Assembly (NCBI RefSeq): GCF_021228795.1
Contig: NZ_CP089309.1
Location: 1,178,001 to 1,242,000, forward strand
DNA from: Thiocapsa bogorovii
GTDB lineage: Bacteria; Pseudomonadota; Gammaproteobacteria; Chromatiales; Chromatiaceae
Reading direction: 5' to 3'
DNA: 64,000 nucleotides
The position numbers and the translations under genes were made by a program. This document shows, piece after piece, positions 1-9,900 of the stretch. The stretch's first letter is position 1. Each line of letters opens with the position of its first letter. The notes under the pieces were generated by a model that made no database searches, was not told the origin of the DNA, and saw only the letters and a program-made list of their open reading frames with translations.

Positions 1-1
1 T

Positions 2-196
2 CTTGGCGCTGCGCTGTTGGTCGATGCACTTGACCGTGCCGCGCGATCGGAGATCGCCGCTTTTAGCCTTGTGGTCGATGCAAAGGATGAATCAGCGGTA
101 GCCTTCTACCGGCATCACGGATTCATCGCCTTGCCGGACTCGCCGCTGACGCTCTTTCTGCCGTTGGCGACGTTACGCCAATCCCCCCATGCCTGA
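2..196 (+). CDS. GNAT acetyltransferase, 3' end (TacA-type toxin-like)
   Basis: Only the last 64 codons are in the window. The reading frame starts at base 2 and ends with TGA at 194-196. The translation has the GNAT C-terminal signature of TacA-like toxins: an alanine-rich acetyl-CoA-binding helix, then VVDAKDE, then FYRHHGF, then LFLPLATL. Family members acetylate aminoacyl-tRNA and pair with an upstream ribbon-helix-helix (DUF1778) antitoxin. That antitoxin would lie outside the window, so toxin function is inferred from family resemblance. An ordinary GNAT acetyltransferase is the alternative. Confidence 0.8.
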   Translation, partial: LGAALLVDALDRAARSEIAAFSLVVDAKDESAVAFYRHHGFIALPDSPLTLFLPLATLRQSPHA

Positions 197-472
197 CGGA
201 CGCCTCCTTGTTGGCATCAAGCCAGCTGTGCAACGTCGCAAGTTCCAATTTCGCCTGGTGGCCATCAATGCGAGAGTTCGCCACCATTGGATAGAAAATT
301 GACGAGGGCAGACAGGATGGCAGCCCCGGCCGCTCGCAGTCTCTCCGCCGAGGAGCACCAAGCCCGTCGCATTCGTGCGGCAGCCCATGGCCGTCAGTGC
401 CCCTCTCGGCAGAGGGCAACAGAAACCTTTCCCTGACATTGCCGGCCCGGACCGAGGCGTAGAGCGCTCTCG

Positions 473-1507
473 TCAGGGCTGCATCCGCTCGAGCGCCTTC
501 GAACGGGCGAACCGCTGATAGGTCCACTGCTTCTCGTAGGCGCGCTCCAGGGTGTACATGAGCGCGTTCGTCATGCGTTGGCTCAGGACCAGGGCATCGG
601 TCCGCAGGACCTCCCGGCCGTTCTCGTCGAAAAAGAGTAACGCCGGGAGACGCGACATCCCGGTGACCGCATACCAGTCAGCCGACGTGGTCCGCGTGCC
701 GTCGGGCCCAATGACAGGCGTTTCGGTATCGCGAGCATCGAGACGCACCACCTCGAAGTCCGCCATCAACTTGCGCACCTCGGGCAACGTCAAGACATCG
801 GTGTGAAAGGAGGCGCAATCAGCACAGCCGTCGGTTTCGAAGATCACCAGTAACGGCCGTTGGGCGGGGATGCGGCTGCGATCCAGTGCAAAGGGAGGCG
901 CGCTGAAGAGCGGGTCGGTTGCCATACGGTATGGCGCCGCTGCTGGCTCGGACGAAGTCGCTTGAAGGGCAAGGTAGTCGCGAAAGGATTCCTGCCGATA
1001 GCGGCCGCCCATGAGATAGTCCAACAGCTTACTGAACCGCTCGGAATCGTGATAGCCGACTCCGCGATAAAGCAGCTCGCCGCCCTCGCCGAAGAACAGC
1101 AGGGTGGGTGCGAAGCCTGCACCCTCACGCTCGGCGAAGTCCTTGACCCGCAGCTCGGTCCCGTCCGGGGCGATCATCTCCGCGTCGCTGAAGATTTCAA
1201 GACCGACGGCGTCGAAGCCGGATCTCACGGTTTCGGCAATCGCATCGTCTTCCAAGGTCCTCCGGATGAATTCCGCGCAGTAGGAGCAGCCCTCGGTCGT
1301 GAACAGCACCATGAGACCTCGCTTTCCCTCGGCCTGGGCCTCTGCAAGATCTTCGCGCAGATCCAGGAAGCTGTCCTCGAACCAATCCGGATAGTCGATG
1401 TGGCTCAGGACCCTATCTTCGAAGTCCGCTGCAGATCCCGCCGAAAGACCGGCGAGCCAGAGGAGGATGGCCAAGAGGGCGCGGCGGGGCATGGTAACAA
1501 TCATCAT
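473..1507 (-). CDS. Exported protein with two thioredoxin-fold domains (SoxW-like)
   Basis: About 344 aa. I start it at the ATG at 1507 (1504 and 1492 are also possible) because a hydrophobic signal peptide ending in SAGSAA follows directly and a GGACAG sequence precedes it; the longer upstream frame has no such logic. The mature protein has two thioredoxin-like domains. The first carries CSYC in a TEGCSYC context, the second CADC in a TDGCADC context, and each is followed by the APTLLFF/LPALLFF strand that holds the cis-proline. It is probably periplasmic and thiol-active. It lies downstream of soxYZ, where periplasmic thioredoxins (SoxW/SoxS) often keep the SoxY cysteine reduced; that role is inference. 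A paralogue of the same two-domain design lies at 23892-24941. Confidence 0.85.
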   Translation of the reverse strand: MMIVTMPRRALLAILLWLAGLSAGSAADFEDRVLSHIDYPDWFEDSFLDLREDLAEAQAEGKRGLMVLFTTEGCSYCAEFIRRTLEDDAIAETVRSGFDAVGLEIFSDAEMIAPDGTELRVKDFAEREGAGFAPTLLFFGEGGELLYRGVGYHDSERFSKLLDYLMGGRYRQESFRDYLALQATSSEPAAAPYRMATDPLFSAPPFALDRSRIPAQRPLLVIFETDGCADCASFHTDVLTLPEVRKLMADFEVVRLDARDTETPVIGPDGTRTTSADWYAVTGMSRLPALLFFDENGREVLRTDALVLSQRMTNALMYTLERAYEKQWTYQRFARSKALERMQP

Positions 1508-1665
1508 TGCTGTCCGAAATCGTTGATTTCCGGTCAGTATAGGCGCCACGCGCTCGGTTTCATCCTGCGTCGGAAAACCGTCGTCGAACCGTCGTATTCC
1601 GGCGTCCCTCGTTTCCGCATCGGTGATGGCCAGGGGATCTAAGCTGTCGGACCGGCCGGTTGCGA

Positions 1666-1983
1666 TCAAGTGACGACGGTCTCGAGCACCCCCGTCATCT
1701 GCTGGTTGTCCGTCCAGCGAACGGTCAAGGTATCGCCCGTCGCCCCCTGTTTGACGACGTAGGACAGGAAGGGATTTGCCGAGATGCCCCAGCCCCAGTC
1801 GAGGGCGAGCACCGGCTTACCGTTGTGCTCACAGACCACCTCGCGGATGAAATGGCGCGGGATGAGCTCGCCGGTGGCGGGATCCTTGCGGCTTCCGGTT
1901 TCCATGGGGTGGTTCAAGATCACCTTGACCAGGATCGCGCCGTCCTTGAGTTTTGCTCGAATCTTGCCGAGATCAGCACTCAT
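1666..1983 (-). CDS. soxZ: Thiosulfate-oxidation carrier subunit SoxZ
   Basis: 105 aa with the SoxZ fold sequence: KIRAKL near the N terminus, ILNHPMETG, a region matching the RHFI-REV motif, and a WGWGISANPFLSY segment. SoxZ forms the periplasmic heterodimer with SoxY that carries sulfur intermediates on the SoxY cysteine. It has no signal peptide, as expected, because it is exported with SoxY. The ATG at 1983 is preferred over a longer frame because a GGAGGC ribosome site lies about 8 nt upstream. It follows soxY after 52 nt in the same direction, so they are co-transcribed. In Chromatiaceae soxYZ is usually separate from soxBXAK, which fits this locus. Confidence 0.96.
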   Translation of the reverse strand: MSADLGKIRAKLKDGAILVKVILNHPMETGSRKDPATGELIPRHFIREVVCEHNGKPVLALDWGWGISANPFLSYVVKQGATGDTLTVRWTDNQQMTGVLETVVT

Positions 1984-2035
1984 GACTGTCTGCCTCCATC
2001 GTTCTTTTTCCCATTCGCGGAGTTTGGCGTTTGCC

Positions 2036-2500
2036 CTATCCGCCACATCCGCCCGCGGTGACTTTGACGGCCCGCGTGGCTCGATAGAGTTTTCCGTCGG
2101 ACTCGACCAGCGCGATGAGAGTGGCGCTCTGGCCCATCTTGACTCGAACCGATAGGGTGGGCTCGACATCAGGCGTGAATCGAGCCCGCGCCAACAAGGG
2201 GAATGGATTGCCGTCGGAAAGCAATGTCAGGGTCTTCGGATCGGGGAGATCGATCACGACCTGAACCGGAACCACGCGGCCGTTCTCGGCGATGTCCGGC
2301 GCGGTTACGGCAATCCGATCCGTATCCTCGACGGGAGTATCGGCAAAAAGCAGCTTTTCGGTCTCGGCGAGGTCCTCGAGGTAAAAGGCGGCCTTCGGCC
2401 AAGCCGCCATGACCGCTTTGGGTTGCAGACCGATCGCGGTCATGGCGACCAAGGGGGCGGTCGCCAGACCGCCTGTGATCAGGTTTCGTCGTTGCATCAT
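2036..2500 (-). CDS. soxY: Thiosulfate-oxidation carrier subunit SoxY
   Basis: 154 aa. The N terminus has a twin-arginine signal (RRNLITGG followed by a hydrophobic stretch and a site after VMA), so the protein is exported folded through Tat. It ends in GGCGG, the diagnostic swinging-arm motif whose cysteine covalently carries sulfur during thiosulfate oxidation by SoxXA, SoxB and SoxCD or its substitutes. Two adjacent ATGs (2500 and 2497) could start it; the AGGGG site spaces better to the second. Partner soxZ is immediately downstream. The other Sox enzymes are not in the window. Confidence 0.97.
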   Translation of the reverse strand: MMQRRNLITGGLATAPLVAMTAIGLQPKAVMAAWPKAAFYLEDLAETEKLLFADTPVEDTDRIAVTAPDIAENGRVVPVQVVIDLPDPKTLTLLSDGNPFPLLARARFTPDVEPTLSVRVKMGQSATLIALVESDGKLYRATRAVKVTAGGCGG

Positions 2501-2541
2501 GGCCCCTGTCGAGCTGGGTAAGATCGGGGATTCGGCCTGGT

Positions 2542-2877
2542 TCAGCAGCCATCGTCCTCCGTTTCGAACACACCGGTTTCCGGGTCTTTTACAAGCGCGC
2601 CGGTGTCTTCCGTCTTCCGGGTCCGGATGAACATCATTGACTCGACACGATCGAATTCCTCGTCCATTGCGCGCCGCACGTCGATGTCGCGCAACCCTTC
2701 GTAGATATAGATCCGTCCGCTGGACTCGGCCGCGAGCTCGGTCTCGGTCGGATCAAAGAGGCGTCGTAGCTCGATCTCGGACACGTCTACCGCGGCGCCC
2801 GTCATGGGCGCGAGGCAACAGATTCCGAGGAGTGAATGAACCAGCGCGCGGGCGCTGATCAAGTCGGTTCGCTTCAT
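2542..2877 (-). CDS. Small exported protein of unknown function upstream of soxY
   Basis: 111 aa, with start ATG at 2877 preceded by GGGAG at good spacing. A signal peptide is visible (MKRTDLISARALVHSLLG, then a hydrophobic run to GAA). The mature part is short and charged (SEIELRRLFDP, RIYIYEGL, RRAMDEEFDRVESMMFIRT) and ends in an acidic DDGC. The lone C-terminal cysteine is reminiscent of the SoxY tail but lacks the glycines. I do not recognise a domain. Its position as the first gene of the soxYZ transcription unit, 41 nt before soxY, suggests a periplasmic role linked to sulfur oxidation. Confidence 0.75.
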   Translation of the reverse strand: MKRTDLISARALVHSLLGICCLAPMTGAAVDVSEIELRRLFDPTETELAAESSGRIYIYEGLRDIDVRRAMDEEFDRVESMMFIRTRKTEDTGALVKDPETGVFETEDDGC

Positions 2878-3393
2878 GGCAATCGGCTCCCATTGGTTCG
2901 ATCGGCCTCGACACGGAACGAGTCCGTGATCTTGGCCCATACCCAATGCGGGCGCGTGCAGCGTTGTCGTTTTCGTTTTAGTGCCGAGTAGGCGCTCGCT
3001 TCGAATCCGGGCGCGTTCCGGGGTGGTACTGTGGCGTCCGGAGTCGATTCAGATGCTTCAAGGGGATCCGGCAGTCGCCCTTTCGTGACGATCTTGGTCG
3101 ACTGCCGGATCTTGTTTCAATGACCCGAATCGATGGCCCCGTTCAGTGCCCTTCGAACTAAAGGCTAGTACGTTTCTCGGACTTTTGGCGTGAATATGCC
3201 ACATCGCCACGGTGATGGGTGTCACGTGTCTACGCGGAGGCGCCAACGTCAGGCTGGCTCGACGCACCGATTCCCGTGCACCGATTGAATGGAATGGCGA
3301 GTGGTTCGGTTTCGACCGATCCCGATCAAGGCCGAGGCGCGTCAGACGCGGTCGGGCCTTCATAGGGGCCCTCGGGTGACTCGCAGCGAGCGC
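2878..3393. other. Intergenic region, about 515 bp
   Basis: This lies between the 5' end of the sox transcription unit and the 3' end of the invertase gene. The sox promoter must be in the left part, but I cannot pick a convincing -35/-10 pair. A degenerate GTTGTC-type run (gttgtcgttttcgtttt) lies near 2960. Short frames here have no protein-like composition, and I see no RNA gene. Confidence 0.5.
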
Positions 3394-4776
3394 CTAGCCG
3401 TCCGAGCCTTGGGGGAAAACTTGGAGCAGTCGCTTGTCTTTCAGGAGTTTCTGCGCAAAGAGATAGCCGGCAGCCGTCCAGACTTGCCCGATGTTGGCGC
3501 GCTGCCCGATCGCGCTACCCTGCCGCCCATCGTAATATTCGGGCCATCGGTCCTTCAATAAGGTGGGTCCGGCGGTGTCCAGTGCCCGCCGTGCCAAGTC
3601 CTCGCGGCCGGTCTTCAGAGCGGCCGCGACGAAGGCCCACAGCAATACCGGCCAGTTGCCTCCATTGTGGTAGGACCAGGGCACGTTCTTCGGGTCGCTT
3701 CCGGTGACGAGCATCCATTCATTGCCGCTCACCGGCGGGTAGACGAGCTTGCACGGCATCTCGCCGATGAGATCGGCCCAACGGTCGCTGTACAGGTACA
3801 TGATGCTTGACGCCTCGTCCTGCGTCGTGATTCCGAACAGGATGCTGAGCAGGTTCCCCAAGGCGAAGAAGCGGAAATCCATCCGTCCCGGTCCGAGATT
3901 GCCGACGAGATATCCGGCCCTTTCGGGAAGCCATTCCGCCACCCATTCCGGGATCGAATCCGGATAGATATTGAACATGTTTACACTGCTCGAACCGTAT
4001 TGTTCCGTGTCATAACCGCAGATGGTTTCGAGCTGATTCCTGTCCATCCAGTAGAAGAGTCGCAAATAGCTGCGCAGCGCGGTCGAGCGTTCGGTCGCCA
4101 GTTCCATCCGGGCCCGGTTTTCGGGGCAAACCTCCAGGAGATCGAGCGCAGTGATCATCATCGCGTAGAAGAGCGCCTGAATCTCGAGCGGGTGCCCGTA
4201 AACACCCATGCGACGGTCGATCATGCAGCATCCGTCCGGTACCAAGAGGGTTGGAAAGACCTCGAACCCCTCTCGTAAGCTCAAATCCAGGATGCCGCAT
4301 AGCGCTCGCTGCACCGGCACTTCTTGCGCGAGCGCCCGGTCGCCGCTGAGGCGCTGATAGATGCCGAGAAGGATCACCCACCACATCATGGCATCCACGG
4401 GAGCGACGCGTCCGATAGCCTGATCGCCGAAATCGGCACGGATCGATTCGCCGGTTTCCGAGTCATGCACGACCCGGAAGCTAGCCGGCAGTATCGCCGG
4501 CTCGAGCTCGTGTCCTTGGATACAGATGTGCTGGCCGCGCAGCTCAAGCACCGCCAGGAGAAAATTCCGCACGATCCGATCGTTGCCGTCCGCCATGAAG
4601 ACAAGTGCGGAGGGAATGAAGTCCCGAATGAAACAGTCGTGGTAGTTCACGGTCACGGCGTCGTCAGGATCCATCGCGGCGACCGTTCCGATCGGCTCGC
4701 CGCGGTAGGTCATGACCGAGGTGCTCAAGAGCTCGATGGCGGACTCGATGGCTTCGTTCATGGTTGGTGCATTCAC
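3394..4776 (-). CDS. Glycoside hydrolase family 100 neutral/alkaline invertase
   Basis: About 460 aa, normal for bacterial GH100 enzymes that hydrolyse sucrose to glucose and fructose in the cytoplasm. Family landmarks are present: VNYHDCFIRDF near residue 44, PVDAMMWWVILL with the likely catalytic Asp at residue 128, NLLSILFGI, YHNGGNWPVLLW, and WPEYYDG with the likely catalytic Glu near residue 413. There is no signal peptide. The GTG at 4776 overlaps the recD stop as GTGA; an ATG at 4761 is the alternative start. This makes it the last gene of a recCBD unit, an unusual partnership that may be only read-through. Confidence 0.93.
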   Translation of the reverse strand: MNAPTMNEAIESAIELLSTSVMTYRGEPIGTVAAMDPDDAVTVNYHDCFIRDFIPSALVFMADGNDRIVRNFLLAVLELRGQHICIQGHELEPAILPASFRVVHDSETGESIRADFGDQAIGRVAPVDAMMWWVILLGIYQRLSGDRALAQEVPVQRALCGILDLSLREGFEVFPTLLVPDGCCMIDRRMGVYGHPLEIQALFYAMMITALDLLEVCPENRARMELATERSTALRSYLRLFYWMDRNQLETICGYDTEQYGSSSVNMFNIYPDSIPEWVAEWLPERAGYLVGNLGPGRMDFRFFALGNLLSILFGITTQDEASSIMYLYSDRWADLIGEMPCKLVYPPVSGNEWMLVTGSDPKNVPWSYHNGGNWPVLLWAFVAAALKTGREDLARRALDTAGPTLLKDRWPEYYDGRQGSAIGQRANIGQVWTAAGYLFAQKLLKDKRLLQVFPQGSDG

Positions 4777-6902
4777 CCCATCAACCCGCTCGCCCGCAAC
4801 ACCCGCCGCCGCACCGCTTGTTCCAGCAACTGATCCCGTCCCGGCTGCACCAAGGTCAGGTGGGCGCGTGCGCGAGTGATGCCGGTGTAGAGCAGCTCAC
4901 GCGTGAGGATAGGACTAAGGGTCTCGGGCAAGACCAGTGCGGCGTGCGTGAATTCAGAGCCTTGGGATTTGTGGACGGTGAGCGCGTAGACGGTCTCGAC
5001 CGCTTGGAGGCGGCTGGGGAGGATCCATTTGATGCGGCCTTCGCCGTCACCGGCGGGGAATGCGACGCGCAGCATCCCGTCCCGATCGCCGGGTGTAGGG
5101 CGAATCAAGGTGATGCCGATGTCGCCGTTCATGAGCCCTAGGCCGTAATCGTTACGTGTGATCAGGACGGGGCGCCCGAGATACCAGCCGCTGCTCGCCG
5201 GGATCAGCCCCGCGTCGTGCAGCAGGCCGGCGATTCGCTGGTTGAGTCCCTCGACGCCCCAGGGTCCACGGCGCAGTGCGCAGAGGCATTGGAACCGGCC
5301 ATGAGCCTCGAGGACCGCGCGCGCCCAGGCATCGTATGCGGACGCTTCGGCGTCGCGGGAGGGTTGGCCTTCCCGCAAGGTGTCGAGATAGTGGCGGTAG
5401 CCTTGTGGCGACGGGCCGGCCTCGGTCTGTGCTTTCCGCGCTCCGCCGCCGGGCTGCGGATCGGCCGGCAAGATCGCCGTCCCGTCGATGATCAGCGACC
5501 GGAAGGCCACATCCTCGGTGCCTCGGAGCGCAACGAGGGCGAGGTCGGAATGACCGCGTACCCAGATCTCGCGGACCTGTACGGGATCGCCTGCGTTGAC
5601 CGCCTCGGCGAGTTGGCCGATGCCGCTGTCGGCCGAGAAGCGGTGGCTGTGCCGAAGCATGACGATGGACTGATCGAGCGCCGTGCCCGCGGAATCGACG
5701 AGGTCCGATGGGATGCGCTCGCCGGTCGCGCACTCCAGCCAATCGTGGGTGCCGGGGGTGTAGTGGCCTTCGCGGGCCCGCCCGCAGAGCTCCCCGAGCA
5801 CGGCGCCGGCCTCGACCGAGGCGAGCTGGTCTTTGTCGCCGAGCAGGATGAGACGCGCGTTCGCAGGCAGGGCATCGAGGACGGCGGCCATCATCTCCAG
5901 ATCGACCATGGATGCCTCGTCGATGACCAGGACATCGAGCGCCAGCGGGTTGCCGGCATTGTGGCGCAGCCGGCGGCTGTCCGGGCGACTGCCGAGCAGG
6001 CGGTGGAGCGTGCTCACGTTGACGGGGATGGCGGCGCGCACGGCCTCGCCGTGATCGAGCTCGGCGAGCGGCAGACCGGCGACCGCGGCGGCGATGGATG
6101 CGTTGAGACGTGCGGCGGCCTTGCCCGTGGGCGCCGCCAGACGGATGCGCAGGGCGCGCTGCAGCCGTCCGGGTACCGACTGGTCCGGCGCCGACTCGAC
6201 GAGCGCAAGGGCTTGCAGCAGTGCCAGCAGCCGGACCACGGTCGTGGTCTTCCCGGTGCCGGGACCGCCGGTGATGATGCTGAAGGCGCTGCGTGCGGCA
6301 AGCGCGCAGGCGAGTTTTTGCCAATCGGTCGTCTCGCCGGGTATCGAGGCGGGCGGGAAGAGACGCTCGAGCACCGGGCGCATGGCCGCGATCGGCAGTG
6401 CGGCCTGAAGGGCTTCGGAGCGCGCCGCGCGGTCATCGATGCCCGCGCGCACGGCCTGCTCGTATCGCCAGTAACGGCGCAGATAGAGCCGCGGACCGAC
6501 CAGGACCAGAGGCGTGTCGCCGACGCCGTCGCCAACCAGATCGGGATGGGCGAGCGCCGCCTGCCAGTCTTGCAAGGTCAGTCCCTCCAGCACCTCGGCG
6601 GGGTGCGGCGGGATGTCGGTCTCCGCGGTGTCGGTACCCTCGGGGGGCAGCGACAGAGCAAAGGTCGGATCCTTCAGCGTGGCCTGAAGATCGAGACAGG
6701 CGTGGCCGCGACCGAGCTGATGGCTCGCGAGCGCCGCACCGAGAATCAGCAACGGCGGCGCATCCGGCACCTCCCGACGGAGAAAATCGGCGAAGGCGAC
6801 ATCGAGCGCGCGCAGCCAGTCGTGCTCGGCCCAGCGGACGAGGAGTGTTTCCATGGGCGGCCGCTCAGCCGTTGCGGCTCGCATGTCCCGGTGCGCGTTC
6901 AT
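4773..6902 (-). CDS. recD: Exodeoxyribonuclease V alpha subunit RecD
   Basis: 709 aa from the ATG at 6902, which overlaps the recB stop as ATGA (an ATG at 6908 and further ATGs at 6884 and 6854 are possible). RecD is the fast 5'-3' helicase motor of RecBCD, acting in double-strand-break repair and degradation of foreign linear DNA. Visible motifs are Walker A GGPGTGKT near residue 212, the SF1 Walker B VIDEASMVD, the LGDKDQLASVEAGAVLGEL segment, and the C-terminal VYALTVHKSQGSEF with GITRAR. An open frame runs upstream to 7871 in recB antisense register, but it has shadow composition and is excluded. Confidence 0.96.
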   Translation of the reverse strand: MNAHRDMRAATAERPPMETLLVRWAEHDWLRALDVAFADFLRREVPDAPPLLILGAALASHQLGRGHACLDLQATLKDPTFALSLPPEGTDTAETDIPPHPAEVLEGLTLQDWQAALAHPDLVGDGVGDTPLVLVGPRLYLRRYWRYEQAVRAGIDDRAARSEALQAALPIAAMRPVLERLFPPASIPGETTDWQKLACALAARSAFSIITGGPGTGKTTTVVRLLALLQALALVESAPDQSVPGRLQRALRIRLAAPTGKAAARLNASIAAAVAGLPLAELDHGEAVRAAIPVNVSTLHRLLGSRPDSRRLRHNAGNPLALDVLVIDEASMVDLEMMAAVLDALPANARLILLGDKDQLASVEAGAVLGELCGRAREGHYTPGTHDWLECATGERIPSDLVDSAGTALDQSIVMLRHSHRFSADSGIGQLAEAVNAGDPVQVREIWVRGHSDLALVALRGTEDVAFRSLIIDGTAILPADPQPGGGARKAQTEAGPSPQGYRHYLDTLREGQPSRDAEASAYDAWARAVLEAHGRFQCLCALRRGPWGVEGLNQRIAGLLHDAGLIPASSGWYLGRPVLITRNDYGLGLMNGDIGITLIRPTPGDRDGMLRVAFPAGDGEGRIKWILPSRLQAVETVYALTVHKSQGSEFTHAALVLPETLSPILTRELLYTGITRARAHLTLVQPGRDQLLEQAVRRRVLRASGLMG

Positions 6903-9900
6903 GCGCATGCGCCCTCCTCCACCCTGCGCGCAAAGCAGCGATCCAACGCCTCGATCAGCTCGCGCGGCGGGCGCTCGGCGTGCAGGCCCCGGCTCGACGA
7001 CTCGATGCCGCGCAGGAAGAGATAGACGGCGCCGCCGACGTGGCGGTCGTAGTCGTAGTCCGGCAAGCGCGCCTTCAGCAGCCGATGCAGTGCGAAGAGA
7101 TAGAGGACGTACTGCAGCTCGTAGCGCGCGTGCAGGATCTCGGCGCGCATGGCCTCGGGGGTGTAGGCGGCGGCGTCCGGGCCGAGCCAATTGGATTTGT
7201 AGTCGGCCACGTAATAGCGACCTTCGTGCTCGAAGACCAGGTCCATGAAGCCCTTGAACATGCCGTTGACATGGGCGGGTTGGAGCGCCGGACGGGGCTC
7301 GCGGTCGAGGGTATAGGCACAGACCAGGCGGTCGATCTCGCGGGTATCGGCACGGTGTGCGGCGAGCCAGAACTCCATCTCGGGTACGGCGCCCGTCAGG
7401 TCGACGAGACGAAAGGCGGTCGCCGGCAGCGCGCCCATGGCGGGCACCGGCAACCGCGTCGCCAGGGAGGACCCCAGCCAGGTCGTGAGCGGATCGATCC
7501 ACTGGGACCAACCGCGCACCTGACAGCGTCGGGCGATGGTGTCGCGCAGTCGCACCGGATCGGCGGCGGTCTCGGCGAAACCCGGATTGGCAGCCCATTC
7601 GAGTAAATCGTGAAGAAAGGTGCCCGCCTCCGGCCCGCGCGGGAAGGCGTGAATGGAGCCAGCTGCGGGTGCTCGGTCGCTTGCATCCGTGCCCGACATC
7701 GAGGGGGACAGCTCGGTGCCGGGCGCAGCGGCTTGCTCGACCTGCATCTCCCGGAACCGATCCTCCGTCGGCGTCGCGGCCGGTATCTGACCCGCCGCCC
7801 GGGCCGACGTCGCGACGTACGCGGTGTCGTCGCCGGCGACGGTGCGCAGCGCCGAATAGCTGGCGATCCACCAGGGCTCGTCTACGACGGGGACCGAGGT
7901 CCTCGCGGGCCCGAGGCGGCGTGCCGGACCCGCCGGGACGAAGTGCTCTCGGGATGCATCCGGTGAGGCATCGGGTGAAGGTTCGGGTGCCTCGATCACG
8001 GCGATCGACGCACAGTCCCCGCGCAGGTCCTCGAGTGCCTGCGCCAGGCCATCGGGCGCCAGCGCAGCGTCGCCGCCCAGCAGATACCCGAAGGCGCCGC
8101 GCTCAAGATCGGCCAGCGGCGCGAGACCCACCCAAGTGGCATGGCGGGCACGGGTCAGGGCGACATAGAGCTTGCGCAGATCCTCGCCCAGACGCTCGCG
8201 ATCGGCCCGTTTCAGGATCTCGTCGTCGGCGCAGAGGCCGAGCTGCAGCCGGCCCTGCGCGTCGTGCCACTTGAGCGGAAGGTCGTCTCTCTTGGTCTGT
8301 CGATAATCGGCGGCGAAGGGCAGAAAAACCAAGGGATACTCAAGTCCCTTGGATTTGTGGACCGTCACCACCTGCACCAGATCGGCGTCGCTTTCCAGAC
8401 GGATTTGGCGCGCATCGCCATTCGCGCCGCGGTCCGCATCTCGGCACTGCTCGGCGAGATGGCGGATCAGCGCATGCTCGCCGTCGAGCAGGACGCTGGC
8501 CTGTTGCAGCAGCTCGGCAAGATGGAGCAGATCGGTGAGGATGCGCTCCCCTTCGAACCCCGAGCCCGGCCCCGGCATCGACTCGGATGCGAGCAGCCGC
8601 GCGGGGAGGTCGAAGTCGTTGAGCAGGCGACGCAGCATCGGCAGGACCCCTTGCCGGCGCCAGGCGTCGCGATAGGCGCGGAACTGGAGCACGCGCGACT
8701 CCCAGGCGAGCTCGTCGTGATTGAGACGGTCGAGCTCCGGCCAACTCAAGCCGAGCGTGGCGGTGGCGAGCGCGGCGCGCAGCAGGCGCGCGTCGTCGGG
8801 CTCGGCACAGGCGGCCAGCCAGTGTTGCAGCTCGCCGGCCTGCGGGCTTTGGTAGACGGAGTCCCGATCGGAGAGATAGACGCTGCGCACACCGCGTTGC
8901 GCCAGTGCACGGCGGATAATCGCCGCTTCGGCGCACGTGTTGACCAGCACGGCCAGATCAGCAGGGCGCAGGGCCTTGGGCGCGCCATCGCCGACGAAGG
9001 CCGCCTGCCCGGTCTGCCCCAGATTGAGCAGACGCACCATCTCCGAGGCACAGACCTCGGCGATCCGAGTGCGATAGGCGTCCTTGCTCAACGCCTTGCC
9101 GGCCTCGTTGGGCGGCAGCCAGCAGGCGGTGAGCGCCGGCACCGGTTGGCCGTCGACCTGCAGCGCGTCCTTGCGCCCTTGCGCGTCCGCCGTGATAAAG
9201 GGCACCGGATTGTCGGTCCCGGTCCCGGTGTCTGTTTCGGTCTCGGTGCGGAACAGGAACGCGCCGGCTCCGCTCGCTCGGGTCTCGGCCACCTCGAAGC
9301 TGCGATTGGTGGCAGCGACCATCTCGGGCGTGGAGCGGTAGTTTCGCTTCAGGGTGTAGAGACGGCCCGCGAAGTCTCGGCGGGCGGCGAGATAGGTGTA
9401 GATATCCGCGCCGCGGAAGGCATAGATCGCCTGCTTGGGGTCGCCGATGAGGATGAGCGCGGTCGTGGGGTCGTTCGCCGCGACGCGGTAGACGGCATCG
9501 AAGATGCGGTACTGCACCGGGTCGGTGTCCTGAAACTCGTCGATCAGGGCAACCGGGAACTGGCGGCGGATGATCTCGGCCAGGCGCTCGCCGTTGGGTC
9601 CCTGCAGGGCGGCATCGAGCCGGGTCAGCAGGTCGCTGAAGCCCATCTGGGCGCGGCGGGTTTGCTCGGCGGAGAAGCGGTCCGCGACCCAGCGCGCTGC
9701 GTGGCGCAGGAGCGCGGAGCGTGGCGTGGGTAGATCGGCCAGGTCAGCAGGGAGGCAGGCGATGGCCTCAAGTGCGGGATGACCGGGCGGATCACCCGAT
9801 TTCAATGCATCGGCTAGACCCGCGGGCGTAAGACGCTCCCAGCCTTTCCCCAGATCGAGCGACTCGGCGACGTGGTCGGCGGCCCATCCGCGTAGCGCGG

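Noticed and set aside
197-472. Short minus-strand frames between the GNAT gene and the thioredoxin gene
   Set aside because: Arg/Ala/Pro-rich composition, overlapping the thioredoxin 3' end, no start signal or domain.
6903-7871. N-terminal extension of RecD
   Set aside because: The open frame overlaps recB in another register and encodes Arg/Pro-rich shadow sequence; recD starts cleanly at the ATGA overlap.
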